A stretch of 36,751 nucleotides of DNA from Verrucomicrobiia bacterium (GCA_025056465.1 JANWVU010000008.1:1-36751), one strand, 5' to 3'. Counted from the first letter of the stretch, positions 9,467 through 17,789 are shown. Program-made: numbers and translations. Notes: generated by a model not told the origin, from the letters alone.

Positions 9467-9937
9467 ATGGGGGGAAGTGGAAGCGAAGTTGCTCAGGCTC
9501 GACAGTCGCCGTTGGTGCGACAGTTCTCCGTGTTTCTGGAGAACAAAATTGGCGCGTTACTCGAGCTGACGCGTTTGCTTGGCCAACACAACATCCACAT
9601 CTGTGGCATCTCCGTCGTGGACACTGCCGACTCTGCCGTGGTGCGACTCGTGGTGGATGACCCCGCGCGCTGCCACGAAGTCCTCACCGAAGCCGGCATC
9701 GCCGCCGCCGAATCCCAAGTGGTTGTGGTGGAATTATCCCAAGGGGTCGAAAAACTCGGCGAGATTTTGCGGCTGCTCGTGACCGCCGAGGTCAACCTCC
9801 AATACGTCTATTCCCTCATGATTCGGCCGCGCGACCACGCCCTGCTTGCCATTCACTGCGAGGACCCCGAATACGCCCGCGATGTTCTTGTGCGAGGTCG
9901 CGTCACAGTGCTGAGCCAGCAAGACATCTCTCGCTGA
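9467..9937 (+). CDS. tandem ACT-domain protein
   Basis: A 156-residue protein made almost wholly of two ACT-type beta-alpha-beta-beta-alpha-beta units. The first is RQFSVFLENKIGALLELTRL to about residue 85; the second is VVVVELSQGVEKLGEILRLL to about 145, with the typical N-[IL]-x-Y-V-Y (NLQYVYSLM). ACT domains bind amino acids or other small ligands. There is no attached catalytic domain, so this is probably a stand-alone regulatory protein. ATG 9467 is chosen over upstream starts because GGAG lies 7-10 bases before it and the ACT fold begins shortly after. The next gene starts two bases after the stop, so they form an operon. Divergent from the glycosyltransferase. Confidence 0.85.
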   Translation: MGGSGSEVAQARQSPLVRQFSVFLENKIGALLELTRLLGQHNIHICGISVVDTADSAVVRLVVDDPARCHEVLTEAGIAAAESQVVVVELSQGVEKLGEILRLLVTAEVNLQYVYSLMIRPRDHALLAIHCEDPEYARDVLVRGRVTVLSQQDISR

Positions 9938-9939
9938 TC

Positions 9940-10350
9940 ATGGAGCAACCCACTCCCATCGGCTTGGCGATCGTGATTTGCGACCAAATCATCGAGGACA
10001 AACTCACCCACAAAAAATCCCTTATCGGCATCTTCAACCAGATTGCCACGCCCACCTTTCCCTGCCGGCACCCGCGCATGGCCGTGTTTGTCTCACTCAC
10101 GGAAGGCCGCGGCCCTTACGAGGTGCGTTTGCGTATCGTGCATGAGGAAACGAACACCAGCATCGGTGAGGTCAAAGGGCAAATTCAATTCGCCGACGTC
10201 AACGCCGTCGCGGAGCTAAACTTCGAACTTCTCAACGTCGCGTTCCCCCATCCCGGCTTGTACTCCATTGAGTTTTATTGCAACGACACGCTCGTGCTCG
10301 AACGGCGCTTTCACGTCGTCAAAATTCAACCGTCTCCGTCGGGCAACTAA
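9940..10350 (+). CDS. conserved hypothetical protein (possibly DUF6941-like)
   Basis: A 136-residue soluble protein with the segments IGLAIVICDQIIEDKLTHKK, SLIGIFNQIATPTFPC and YSIEFYCNDTLVLERRFHVV. The pattern (a 'bedside' beta-sandwich with an early CD motif and a ligand-like F-P-x-x-H-P-R-M stretch) is one I associate with small proteins of unknown function across several bacterial phyla. The DUF number is from memory and not certain. No signal peptide, membrane segment or catalytic motif is visible. It starts two bases after the ACT gene, so the two are likely co-expressed, but nothing shows a shared function. Confidence 0.8.
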   Translation: MEQPTPIGLAIVICDQIIEDKLTHKKSLIGIFNQIATPTFPCRHPRMAVFVSLTEGRGPYEVRLRIVHEETNTSIGEVKGQIQFADVNAVAELNFELLNVAFPHPGLYSIEFYCNDTLVLERRFHVVKIQPSPSGN

Positions 10351-10365
10351 CCCTTCGCGGGGCCT

Positions 10366-11232
10366 TCAGTCCGTCGCCGATTGAAATTGCGGCCGGTGCT
10401 CCTCCAGAAACTCGCGCATCGTTCGCGCCGGCCGCCCCAACAACTGCGACACCGTGGGCGTCACCACCTTAGCCAAACCCGCCCGCACCAACGCATACAA
10501 CTCATTCAACGCCTCTGCCATCCACGCATCCATCCCCGCCGCCACAGCCCGCCGCACAAACTCGTCGCCCGACTCATCCTCAAACACCACGGGCCGACCC
10601 AACACCTCCGTAAGCAACTGCGCCACCTCACCGTGTGACAAGGCTTGTGGGCCGGTAAGCAAATACGCACGTCCCTCATGACCGGGTTGCGTAAGCGCAA
10701 CGGCCGCCACCGCCGCAATGTCCGCGGTGTCAATCCAACCCATGGCACCATTGCCGGTCGGCAATGCAAACCGACCCACCGACGCAATCTGCGGCGCATG
10801 CATTAACAGATTCTGCATGAAAAAACTCGGACGCAGATGCGTCCACGCCAGACCCACGCTCTCCAACTGTTTTTCCGCCACTCCATGAACCCGCGGAATG
10901 CGCGCGCGCGCCGATGGCGAGGCGCCCAACGACGACATCCGCACCACGTGCTTCACCCCCGCCATTTTAGCCGCTTCCAAAAACGCGCGTTGCTCCGTGA
11001 CCATCCCGGCATGCGGGACCTGCAACAGAAAAACTTTCTCCACGTCTGCCAACACCGTCGCAAAACCTGCCGGATGCCGATAATCCCCGGCCACGATTTC
11101 CACTGCGGACGGCAACATGGTGCGCGCCCGTGCCGGGTCGCGCACCATCGCGCGCACGCGCGCACCCTGTGCGACCAGCAGGGTGGTTAGTTGCCGTCCA
11201 ATTCGTCCCGTCGCTCCTGTGACCAAAATCAT
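10366..11232 (-). CDS. NmrA-like NAD(P)-binding oxidoreductase/regulator (atypical SDR)
   Basis: A 288-residue Rossmann-fold protein opening with MILVTGATGRIGRQLTTLL, the G-x-x-G-x-x-G dinucleotide site of atypical short-chain dehydrogenases. R32-D33 after MVRDP suggest NADP(H) preference. Other family traits are VVRMSSLGASPSARARIPRV, WTHLRPSFFMQNLL and YLLTGPQALSHGEVAQLLTE. There is no clear YxxxK catalytic pair, as expected for the NmrA/HSCARG group, which may act as redox sensors or as quinone/azo reductases. It converges with the preceding gene (15-base gap) and is divergent from folP. The substrate is unknown. Confidence 0.9.
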   Translation of the reverse strand: MILVTGATGRIGRQLTTLLVAQGARVRAMVRDPARARTMLPSAVEIVAGDYRHPAGFATVLADVEKVFLLQVPHAGMVTEQRAFLEAAKMAGVKHVVRMSSLGASPSARARIPRVHGVAEKQLESVGLAWTHLRPSFFMQNLLMHAPQIASVGRFALPTGNGAMGWIDTADIAAVAAVALTQPGHEGRAYLLTGPQALSHGEVAQLLTEVLGRPVVFEDESGDEFVRRAVAAGMDAWMAEALNELYALVRAGLAKVVTPTVSQLLGRPARTMREFLEEHRPQFQSATD

Positions 11233-11315
11233 GGGTTCACCTCGCTGCTAAGATGATTGCGGCACGCAAAAGTTTCCGCCTGCACTCGCTCACCGTATCT
11301 CCTACACTAGCGTTG

Positions 11316-12194
11316 ATGACCCGCTTCTGTTGGCCAACCGATCGCGTCCTAGTCATGGGCATTGTCAACGTCACGCCGGACTCGTTCTCCGACGGCGGCC
11401 GGTATTTTTCGCCCGACCGTGCGTGCCAACACGCGGAAACGCTCTGGCGTGCTGGGGCCGACATCCTCGATGTTGGTGGCGAAAGCACCCGACCGGGCGC
11501 CGACCCGGTACCTGCCGAGGAGGAATGGCGACGCATCGAGCCGGTCATCACGTGGTGGGCTGCTACGTCGCACCTACCGGACTGCCCCCGTCCCAAACCA
11601 TGGCTCTCGGTGGACACGACCAAGGCCGTTGTGGCGGAACGCGCGCTCGACGCCGGTGCTCACATCATCAACGACATCTCAGCCCTTCGCTTCGACCCCG
11701 ACATGGTTGGCGTTGTGCGAGGAGCGGGAGCCGGTGTGGTGCTGATGCACATGCAGGGAACTCCCCAAACCATGCAGGTAGCCCCTCACTACGAGGACGT
11801 CGTCCGCGAAGTGCGCGCTTTCTTGGCCGACCGAGTCGCTTGGGCTATCGCGCACGGCATTGCGCGCGAGCAAATCGCCATCGATCCCGGTATCGGATTT
11901 GGCAAAACCCTCGACCACAACCTAGAATTGCTCGCTCACATGGAGACGTTCACCTCACTAGGTTGCCCCCTGCTCCTTGGCGCCTCGCGCAAATCGTTCA
12001 TCGGCAAACTCACCGGTCGCGAGCCCGCCGATCGCACGGCCGGTTCGCTCGCAGTGGTCGCATGGGCGATCCTGCATCGCGCACGCGTGCTGCGCGTCCA
12101 CGACGTCGCCGAGACCCGCGACGTCATCACCCTGATCACGACCCTGCAACGGTACAAATCCTGTCCTGTTTCGCCACCAACCCCGGTAGGTTAA
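11316..12194 (+). CDS. folP: dihydropteroate synthase
   Basis: Condenses 6-hydroxymethyl-7,8-dihydropterin diphosphate with p-aminobenzoate to make dihydropteroate in folate synthesis. All signature segments are present: MGIVNVTPDSFSDGG near the start, DILDVGGESTRPGA, LSVDTTKA, HIINDISAL, MHMQGTPQTMQ, DPGIGFGKTLDHN, GASRKSFIG and the final R-V-H-D-V-A-E. Length is about 292 residues from ATG 11316, in the normal range. The frame is also open from ATG 11253; neither start has a good ribosome site, and 11316 was preferred because it places the conserved MGIVNV strand about 14 residues in. First gene of the block leading into cdaA, with a 13-base gap. Confidence 0.95.
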   Translation: MTRFCWPTDRVLVMGIVNVTPDSFSDGGRYFSPDRACQHAETLWRAGADILDVGGESTRPGADPVPAEEEWRRIEPVITWWAATSHLPDCPRPKPWLSVDTTKAVVAERALDAGAHIINDISALRFDPDMVGVVRGAGAGVVLMHMQGTPQTMQVAPHYEDVVREVRAFLADRVAWAIAHGIAREQIAIDPGIGFGKTLDHNLELLAHMETFTSLGCPLLLGASRKSFIGKLTGREPADRTAGSLAVVAWAILHRARVLRVHDVAETRDVITLITTLQRYKSCPVSPPTPVG

Positions 12195-12207
12195 TTACGA
12201 AATTGCG

Positions 12208-13071
12208 ATGACCCGCTTCCTCGAACTGCTCAGCGCCTACTACCGGCCCGTTATTGAGATTGGGCTGTTGGCAGCGGTCTTCTACTACTTGTTGTTGCTA
12301 CTGCGAGGCACGCGCGGTGCGGCTGTTTTCAGTGGTCTGGTCATCGCACTGGCGGTGCTCGGCGGCCTCACACAGATTTTCCAACTGGAAGTCATCAATT
12401 GGATTTTGAGCCGCGTGCTCACGTGGTTGGCCATCGCCGTCGTGGTGATCTTCCAACCCGAAATCCGACGCGCGCTCGCCCAACTCGGCAGCCAACAACT
12501 GTTCGGCTCTACCCGGCAGCGCGGCGAGTTGATTGACGTGCTGGTGGACGCCGCTGCTTCACTGGCTCGCCAACGCCACGGCGCGCTCATCGCCGTCGAA
12601 CGCGAAGTCGGCTTTCGCGGCGTGGCCGAATCCGGTGTGCCCCTCGAAGCCCATGCGTCGGCCGAGTTGCTGGAAACCATTTTTCATCCGACCACACCCT
12701 TACATGATGGCGGGGTGGTGCTGCGTGGCGACCGGATCATCGCTGCCGGTTGCGTGTTTCCCCTCACCCAACGCGCCAACCTCAGCCCCACGCTCGGTAT
12801 GCGCCATCGCGCCGCGTTGGGCTTGTCGGAGGAAACCGACGCCGTGGTCATCGTCGTCAGCGAAGAACGGGGCGAGATTTCCGTGGCCCACCGGGGTCAA
12901 CTGACCACCGGTTTGGACCCGGCCGCGTTGCGCGCCTGGCTGGTGGGCACTCTGATGCCGCCCCCGCAGAAAACGCACTGGGCGCGCGAATGGCTGCGGC
13001 GCGCCGTGGATACGTTGATGGTGCCGCGTCCTGCCGAAGAATCCGGTAAGAGTGACGACCTGCGCAAATGA
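12208..13071 (+). CDS. cdaA: membrane diadenylate cyclase (c-di-AMP synthase)
   Basis: Makes cyclic di-AMP from two ATP. Three N-terminal membrane helices (about residues 14-32, 38-56 and 62-82) are followed by the DAC domain. The active site reads PLHDGGVVLRGDRIIAAGC (Asp167-Gly-Gly) and GMRHRAALGLSEETDAV (RHR at 199-201). The best-known enzymes have DGA, so the second Gly is a conservative variant. The N-terminal YYRPVIEIGLLAAVFYYLL matches the TIGR00159 family. 287 residues, normal length. The stop overlaps the cdaR start as ATGA at 13068-13071. cdaA-cdaR-glmM is a widely conserved arrangement in which CdaR and GlmM modulate CdaA activity. Confidence 0.95.
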   Translation: MTRFLELLSAYYRPVIEIGLLAAVFYYLLLLLRGTRGAAVFSGLVIALAVLGGLTQIFQLEVINWILSRVLTWLAIAVVVIFQPEIRRALAQLGSQQLFGSTRQRGELIDVLVDAAASLARQRHGALIAVEREVGFRGVAESGVPLEAHASAELLETIFHPTTPLHDGGVVLRGDRIIAAGCVFPLTQRANLSPTLGMRHRAALGLSEETDAVVIVVSEERGEISVAHRGQLTTGLDPAALRAWLVGTLMPPPQKTHWAREWLRRAVDTLMVPRPAEESGKSDDLRK

Positions 13072-13733
13072 ACTGGCTAACGCATAACTGGCGGTTGAAA
13101 CTGGCGGCGCTCGTGCTTGGCGCCACCACGTGGTGGTTCGTCAGCAACATCACCAATGACCGCCGCCTGCTTCAGGCAGTGCCGGTGGAGGTGCGCACGC
13201 GTGACAACGTCATTGTGCTCGAGCAAAGCACCAGCCTCGCCGATGTCGAAGTGCGCGGCACCCGAAACGATGTCCGCCAGATCCAACGTGATGATTTGTT
13301 GGTGGTCGCCGACCTCACCCGCGAATCCCGCCGGGGCGAGGTCTCCTGCCGGCTGGGTCCGTCCAACGTGCGTCACCCGCGTTGGATCCAGCCGGTCGCC
13401 GTCAACCCCGGTCGGCTTGTCGTTGTGCTCGACGACCTCGTGACTCGCGACCTACCGGTACACGTTCCCCTCGAAGGGCAACCGGCGGCTGGCTATCGCG
13501 TCGAGCGCATCGCGGTTTTCCCCGAAAAAATTCCCGTTCGCGGCCCCAAAACTCGCCTCGATGAACACCCCCGGCTCACCACGGCCGCCGTCTCGTTGCA
13601 CAACCGCCGCGCTTCCTTTCGCGAGCGCGTCGAGCTAAGCTTGGACCCTATGACTGACCTGCCGCTGCCCAGACGGTGGGTGGAAGTGGATGTCCAAATC
13701 CGAGCCATAACTGCGGAGGAATCAGCACCATGA
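13068..13733 (+). CDS. cdaR: YbbR-domain regulator of diadenylate cyclase
   Basis: A 221-residue protein with one N-terminal membrane helix (about 8-26, WRLKLAALVLGATTWWFVSN) followed by extracytoplasmic YbbR-like repeats. The repeats are recognisable by VPVEVRTRDNVIV, LADVEVRGTRNDVRQI, VNPGRLVVVLDDLVTRDLPV and the G-Y-R-V-E-R-I stretch. About two repeats are present, fewer than the four in Bacillus subtilis CdaR. In other bacteria CdaR binds and modulates CdaA. It overlaps cdaA by four bases and glmM by four bases (ATGA at 13730-13733), so expression of all three is tied together. Confidence 0.92.
   Translation: MNWLTHNWRLKLAALVLGATTWWFVSNITNDRRLLQAVPVEVRTRDNVIVLEQSTSLADVEVRGTRNDVRQIQRDDLLVVADLTRESRRGEVSCRLGPSNVRHPRWIQPVAVNPGRLVVVLDDLVTRDLPVHVPLEGQPAAGYRVERIAVFPEKIPVRGPKTRLDEHPRLTTAAVSLHNRRASFRERVELSLDPMTDLPLPRRWVEVDVQIRAITAEESAP
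13715..13720 (+). promoter_or_regulatory. Shine-Dalgarno site that fixes the glmM start
   Basis: GGAGGA lies nine bases before ATG 13730. It decides between this start and the longer open frame beginning at 13676, and it lies inside the end of cdaR. Confidence 0.7.
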
Positions 13734-15109
13734 CAACCGATCGCAAAATCTTCGGGACCGACGGCGTGCGCGGCACAGCCAACGTGGAGCCGGTCACCGC
13801 CGAAACCGCGCTCAAACTCGGTCGTGCGGCGGCGCACGTGTTCAAAACGCGACTTCCGCAGGCGCGCGGTGGCGGCCGCCATAAAATCGTCATCGGCAAA
13901 GACACACGCCTCTCGGGTTATATGCTGGAAAACGCCATCGCCGCCGGGGTGCTCTCCATGGGTGCCGATGTGCTGCTGATTGGCCCGCTGCCCACGCCCG
14001 GCGTCGCCTACATCACCCGCTCATTGCGCGCCGATGCCGGTATCGTGTTGACCGCCTCGCACAATCCCTACGAGGACAACGGAATCAAATTCTTCCGGCA
14101 TGACGGGTACAAACTCGACGACTCCATCGAGGCGGAAATCGAGCAATTGGTGTTCAGCGGCCAAATCGAAAACATTCGCCCCACGGCCGAGCAAATCGGC
14201 AAAGCGTTTCGGATTGACGATGCATTAGGCCGGTACGTTGAGTTTGCCAAAAACTCGTTTCCCAAAGGATTGACGCTAGATGGCCTACACATCGTCGTGG
14301 ACGTGGGCAACGGCGCCGCCTACAAAAGTACACCGTGCGTCCTGCGGGAGTTGGGTGCCAAAATCACCGTGTTCAACAACACACCCGACGGCACGAATAT
14401 CAACCGCCGGTGCGGCTCGATGTATCCCGACGTGATGTGCCAAGCCGTGCGCGCCGTTGGCGCCGATGTCGGCATTTCTCACGACGGAGATGCCGACCGC
14501 GTGTTGTTGTGCGATGAACACGGTCAACTCGTGGACGGGGATGAAGTGCTTGCGATCACCGGACTGGACTGGCTGGGCCGCGGGGCGTTGTTGCAGAACA
14601 CACTCGTTGCGACCGTGATGAGCAATCTCGGTCTCGACCTCACCATCCGCAATGCTGGTGGCCGTGTCGTGCGCACGCAAGTCGGTGACCGCTACGTCAT
14701 CGAGGAAATGTTGGCCAACAACTACAATGTCGGTGGCGAGCAATCGGGCCACATCATCTTCCGCGATTTCACCACGACCGGCGACGGAATCATCAGCGCG
14801 TTGCAGGTGCTGCGCATCATGCTGGAAAAAGACCGCCCTCTCAGCGAACTGCGTAAGGTCTGCGTCAAGTTCCCGCAGGTGGTGCTCAACGTCAAAGTGC
14901 GCGCCAAACCGGATTGGTCCGAGTTACCGGAAGTCACGACGCGAATCCGGCAGGTGGAAGAAAAACTCGGCGCCAATGGCCGTGTGTTCGTTCGCTACAG
15001 CGGTACCGAGCCGAAAGCGCGCATCCTCATCGAAGGCCCCGACCAAAAACAAATTACTGAGTGGGCCGAGGACATCGCCGCGGTGATCAAAGCGCGGATT
15101 GGCGCGTGA
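13730..15109 (+). CDS. glmM: phosphoglucosamine mutase
   Basis: Converts glucosamine-6-phosphate to glucosamine-1-phosphate for UDP-GlcNAc and peptidoglycan synthesis. The 459-residue protein has all four alpha-D-phosphohexomutase parts: KIFGTDGVRGTAN at the start, the phosphoserine loop GIVLTASHNP (Ser110), the metal loop DGDADR (252-257), the sugar loop GGEQSGH and the phosphate-binding FVRYSGTEPKARI near the C-terminus. An additional VIGKDTRLSGYM motif is intact. Length is close to the usual 445-450. Last gene of the folP-cdaA-cdaR-glmM run. GlmM is known in other bacteria to bind and inhibit CdaA, linking wall precursor flow to c-di-AMP. Confidence 0.97.
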   Translation: MTTDRKIFGTDGVRGTANVEPVTAETALKLGRAAAHVFKTRLPQARGGGRHKIVIGKDTRLSGYMLENAIAAGVLSMGADVLLIGPLPTPGVAYITRSLRADAGIVLTASHNPYEDNGIKFFRHDGYKLDDSIEAEIEQLVFSGQIENIRPTAEQIGKAFRIDDALGRYVEFAKNSFPKGLTLDGLHIVVDVGNGAAYKSTPCVLRELGAKITVFNNTPDGTNINRRCGSMYPDVMCQAVRAVGADVGISHDGDADRVLLCDEHGQLVDGDEVLAITGLDWLGRGALLQNTLVATVMSNLGLDLTIRNAGGRVVRTQVGDRYVIEEMLANNYNVGGEQSGHIIFRDFTTTGDGIISALQVLRIMLEKDRPLSELRKVCVKFPQVVLNVKVRAKPDWSELPEVTTRIRQVEEKLGANGRVFVRYSGTEPKARILIEGPDQKQITEWAEDIAAVIKARIGA

Positions 15110-15163
15110 GCAAACGCCCCCGGCCGCCTGCACCGATTCGCTTTGCGACCTGCCGCCCGGCAG

Positions 15164-15916
15164 TTACTCAAACAAACTCCGGTCACCGTTCGGATTGAGG
15201 CGTGCGACGTTGGCGGAGGGCCACCGGGAGTCAAGCGTACCGGCCGCCATGGTCATTGGTTCGACGTGGCCGTCCATCATCAGTACCATCGCGCGTCCAC
15301 CGTGCCGGAAGTGGGTGGTGGGAATTTCCGTGTGGAACGGGTGCACATAGTAAAACTCTTCCAACATCGGATTGCTCATCGAAGCCGGTGGTTGAATAGT
15401 GTTGATGTTGGCCGCGTCCGCAAAACAAACAACGGCCGACGGTGAATTGCTCAGTTGCGAGGGTGACTTCAAAAATTGCAACCGATTGAACCCGTACCCG
15501 CTGGTGATCTTGTCAAACTTCTGCCGCCACTTCGGCGACGTGTAGTCGTAACTGGGGCACACTTCGATGCCGTGTTGTTTGCGGTGGTAGGGGAATAGCA
15601 GGGCTCTGGTCAAATCCAGCGGTCGAGAAGCCGGTGGGCAAGCGCCGCCGCTGCAATACGGTGATTCCAACCCGAAATACCACAGCATGTCCGCCCCACC
15701 GTTCAAGGAAACTTGGTATGGGAAAAATTTCCCAAAATCGTCCACATACATGTGCGTCGCCAGTCCGAGTTGCCGCAGGTTACTGGTGCAGATTCCGCGT
15801 TGGGCGGCATACCGAGCCTGTCGCAACGCCGGCAAAAGCAAGGCCCCCAACAACGCCACAATCCCAATGGTGACGAGCAACTCAATCAGCGTAAAGGCGC
15901 GGTTGCGGGCGTTCAT
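15164..15916 (-). CDS. pseudopilin-like protein with H-X9-DG C-terminal motif
   Basis: A 250-residue protein with a type IV prepilin-like N-terminus: [20 protein letters not shown], with predicted prepilin peptidase cleavage between Ala7 and Phe8 and Glu at +5. Ala replaces the usual Gly at -1. A single hydrophobic helix is followed by [20 protein letters not shown], typical of DUF1559-type proteins. The C-terminal [15 protein letters not shown] is a clean H-x9-DG motif. ATG 15916 is chosen because it places the FTLIELL signal seven residues in. It follows the riboswitch-controlled PEP-CTERM gene on the same strand after a 52-base gap containing a strong hairpin. No Shine-Dalgarno is visible. 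Likely surface-exposed; function unknown. Confidence 0.9.
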   Translation of the reverse strand: MNARNRAFTLIELLVTIGIVALLGALLLPALRQARYAAQRGICTSNLRQLGLATHMYVDDFGKFFPYQVSLNGGADMLWYFGLESPYCSGGACPPASRPLDLTRALLFPYHRKQHGIEVCPSYDYTSPKWRQKFDKITSGYGFNRLQFLKSPSQLSNSPSAVVCFADAANINTIQPPASMSNPMLEEFYYVHPFHTEIPTTHFRHGGRAMVLMMDGHVEPMTMAAGTLDSRWPSANVARLNPNGDRSLFE

Positions 15917-15925
15917 GGAGAAACA

Positions 15926-15954
15926 TGGGGCGGGCCGGTTGCCGGCCCGCCCCA
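15926..15954. repeat. perfect 13-bp inverted repeat between PEP-CTERM and pseudopilin genes
   Basis: Arms 15926-15938 and 15942-15954 are exact complements (TGGGGCGGGCCGG / CCGGCCCGCCCCA) with a 3-base loop, a very stable hairpin. On the minus strand it sits between the two co-oriented genes and is followed by only a short, broken T tract, so it is not a textbook terminator. It may act as an attenuator, an RNA-stabilising element or a copy of a dispersed palindrome. No second copy was noticed in this window. Confidence 0.75.
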
Positions 15955-15968
15955 CGCCGTGATTCCAC

Positions 15969-16922
15969 TCAACTCCGACGCCACCGGGTCGAAATCGCGG
16001 CCAGCGTCACGCCCAAGCCTACCAGCAAGCCGGTAGTCGGCTCTGGGATGAACTCGATCCGCTCAAACGTCACCGTCGCCACCAACGACGGATTATTGGG
16101 ATCAGTGTACCCATCTTGGTAGGCCATGATTGCAACGGTATCCACCACAAACGGATAGTTCGTGTCGTACGAGAATTGGGTATCTAGGTCGAGCGGCGGC
16201 ACACCGGTAAGCAACAGCGTCAGCGAGCCATCGCTTTGCACCTGATACATCGTCAACGACAATTCGCGAGTAAAACCATCGTAATCTAACACTGCCTCGA
16301 GAACGACGTCCTCCGGCAACTCCGTAATCAGAGGCGGCGGATTGGCTCCGAGGTCCGACGCAGGACCAAAGATCGCCGCGAAGTTGCTGAACGCATCGCC
16401 GCCCCCTTTTTGGGCACCCGCTACAACGGGCGTCAACGTCGGCCCCGGGGTGGCGGGATTCCACGTAGACAACTGCGGGAAGTAGTTAAACTCGACCGTG
16501 TGGAAGAAGTCCGAGCTGAAAAAGTTGGAGAACGACCCGGTGCGGTCGCCGCCAGTCAGCGCGCTATTGACTAGGCCAAATGCAATCTGTGCGGCGGTGT
16601 CTGTGGGTGCGCTGATCACGTTGAAACTAAACCGCACCTTCAACGTGAAGTTGTCCGATTGCGTGAACGTCGCACCGATCGGGCGATCCAGCCGCGCTGT
16701 AGGCAGTGCGGAGTTGAGGTTTACCGTCAACGACCCAGGCGCGTCGCCGCTGTATTTGGGCGCGTCGTTGTTCCACGCAAACTGACTGTTTGAGTTGTCG
16801 CCCACGCCAAACGACCACGTGGGAAACGGACTGGTTGAAAAATCTTCCACCCAGGCATGGGAGGAAGGAATAAACACCGCCGACAACGCGGCGGCCAACG
16901 CAACGGCTGTCTGACGAATCAT
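15969..16922 (-). CDS. PEP-CTERM surface protein under a cobalamin riboswitch
   Basis: A 317-residue exported protein. A signal peptide covers about 1-23 ([20 protein letters not shown], then HA before WVEDF). The C-terminus is a PEP-CTERM sorting signal: PEP at about 293-295, a hydrophobic stretch [12 protein letters not shown] and a basic tail TRWRRS. The middle is beta-rich, with many aromatic and Gly/Asn/Ser residues (a lectin-like sandwich is possible), and has no recognised catalytic motif. ATG 16922 is preferred over the longer frame because an AAAGGAGA ribosome site lies 5-12 bases upstream and the signal peptide starts there. The leader carries a B12 riboswitch. A pseudopilin gene follows. 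A role in corrinoid capture or in adapting the surface to B12 shortage is inferred from the riboswitch alone. Confidence 0.9.
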   Translation of the reverse strand: MIRQTAVALAAALSAVFIPSSHAWVEDFSTSPFPTWSFGVGDNSNSQFAWNNDAPKYSGDAPGSLTVNLNSALPTARLDRPIGATFTQSDNFTLKVRFSFNVISAPTDTAAQIAFGLVNSALTGGDRTGSFSNFFSSDFFHTVEFNYFPQLSTWNPATPGPTLTPVVAGAQKGGGDAFSNFAAIFGPASDLGANPPPLITELPEDVVLEAVLDYDGFTRELSLTMYQVQSDGSLTLLLTGVPPLDLDTQFSYDTNYPFVVDTVAIMAYQDGYTDPNNPSLVATVTFERIEFIPEPTTGLLVGLGVTLAAISTRWRRS

Positions 16923-16958
16923 GGTGTCTCCTTTCGAGCGAAGGTTGTTTCTGATGTT

Positions 16959-17098
16959 TGCGTCGGCCGTTATTCTGACTTCCGGCTTCAATCCTACCGG
17001 CCCGCCTTCCCCGAACACCGGGTGGCTGTTGGGCTTTCGTATCCGGTCACAGCAGCGCCACTGTCGCCGATTTTCACGGCGTTCCCTGCACCGACGCA
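16959..17098 (-). ncRNA. cobalamin (B12) riboswitch
   Basis: Read on the minus strand this leader matches the cobalamin aptamer piece by piece. P1 is closed by TGCGTCGG (17098-17091) and CCGACGCA (16966-16959), an exact 8-bp pair. Then come GGTGCAGGGAA, a hairpin GCCGTGAAAATCGGC, a CTGCTGTGACCGG segment, AGCCCAACAGCCACCCGG, GGGGAAGGCGGG and finally the B12-box region GAAGTCAGAATAACGGCC. The order and spacing agree with the RF00174 consensus as I know it. It ends 36 bases before the PEP-CTERM start codon, so the expression platform is short and could act by hiding the ribosome site; no terminator stem with a T tract is seen there. Binding of AdoCbl versus other corrinoids cannot be decided. 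Confidence 0.92.
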
Positions 17099-17120
17099 GG
17101 TTCGTCAAAGAACTGCGGCG

Positions 17121-17148
17121 CTTTTACCCCTCACCACATAAAAAGCAA
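17121..17148 (-). promoter_or_regulatory. possible promoter for the riboswitch leader
   Basis: On the minus strand TTGCTT (17148-17143) is followed by 16 bases and TAAAAG (17126-17121), a moderate match to -35/-10 boxes. It would start transcription roughly 10-20 bases before the riboswitch P1 stem, a sensible distance. Weak evidence on sequence alone. Confidence 0.35.
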
Positions 17149-17244
17149 GAATAAATCAAGCCACGGCTGCTCGCTTAAGCAGGCGTAAGCCCCGATGGCT
17201 TCCCTGTCCGCGGTCTCGCTGATTGCGACGCAACCCGCCACGGT

Positions 17245-17789
17245 CTACCGCGATTGCCCGTTGCGTTTCGCGCGCGCCGCAGCGGCCTCGTCGGCCGCCA
17301 ACACGCTGGTTTGTCGCTCGCGCCGAAGTTGCACAACGCTTTTGATAGGTAGCCGCGCCGCGCCGCGCCCCGCGCGCGTTTTCACGCGCAGGCCGGTGGC
17401 CAGCCGTTTTTTGGCCGCGGCAATTGCGCCACTGGCACGGTATTGGGGCAACCATTCGGCCTGCGCGACGAGCATCTCGTCGGTCATCTGCCACACTTCC
17501 GGTGGGTTGCAAACAGCGGCCACCAGCGGGTCGTGAAGCATCGCCAGTTTCAGCAAGCCGACATCCCCGCGCACGGCGGCTTCTTTTCCATGCGCTGGAC
17601 ATTGATGCCGGCCAGCAACCGATTTTCGCGGATGTCTTGTTCATAAAGCCGCGACACCATCTCCAGGTTGCGCGCATTGATATCATTAATCGCGAAATGT
17701 GTATCCCGTAACTCCCGAACGGCCAGCATGGCACGTGTCAGCATGCGCGTGAACCCCACACGGCCGGTACCAATAGAGGCGACTTTCAT
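17245..17789 (-). pseudogene. GH4-family glycosidase remnant (internal deletion plus frameshift)
   Basis: The start (ATG 17789) reads MKVASIGTGRVGFTRMLTRA with FAINDINARNLEMVSRL, the NAD-binding N-terminus of glycoside hydrolase family 4. Almost at once the reading jumps to what looks like the GH4 C-terminus: INVQRME, then in another frame EAAVRGDVGLLKLAMLHDPL, VCNPPEVWQMTDEML and AEWLPQY. Roughly 250-300 central residues are missing, including the Cys/His metal site, so the enzyme cannot work. The change of frame lies at an A4 run (17584-17587 on the complementary strand); adding one A restores one frame of about 181 codons. Intact family members have about 430-480 residues. Divergent from a decayed AraC regulator, which suggests that a former sugar-utilisation unit has been lost. 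Confidence 0.8.

Noticed and set aside
11330-12211. 293-codon open frame in another phase of folP
   Set aside because: Same strand as folP, but the folP frame has all pterin-binding motifs; this one is an Arg/His-rich shadow.
15110-15163. Terminator between glmM and the pseudopilin gene
   Set aside because: GC-rich but no stable stem followed by a T tract on either strand.
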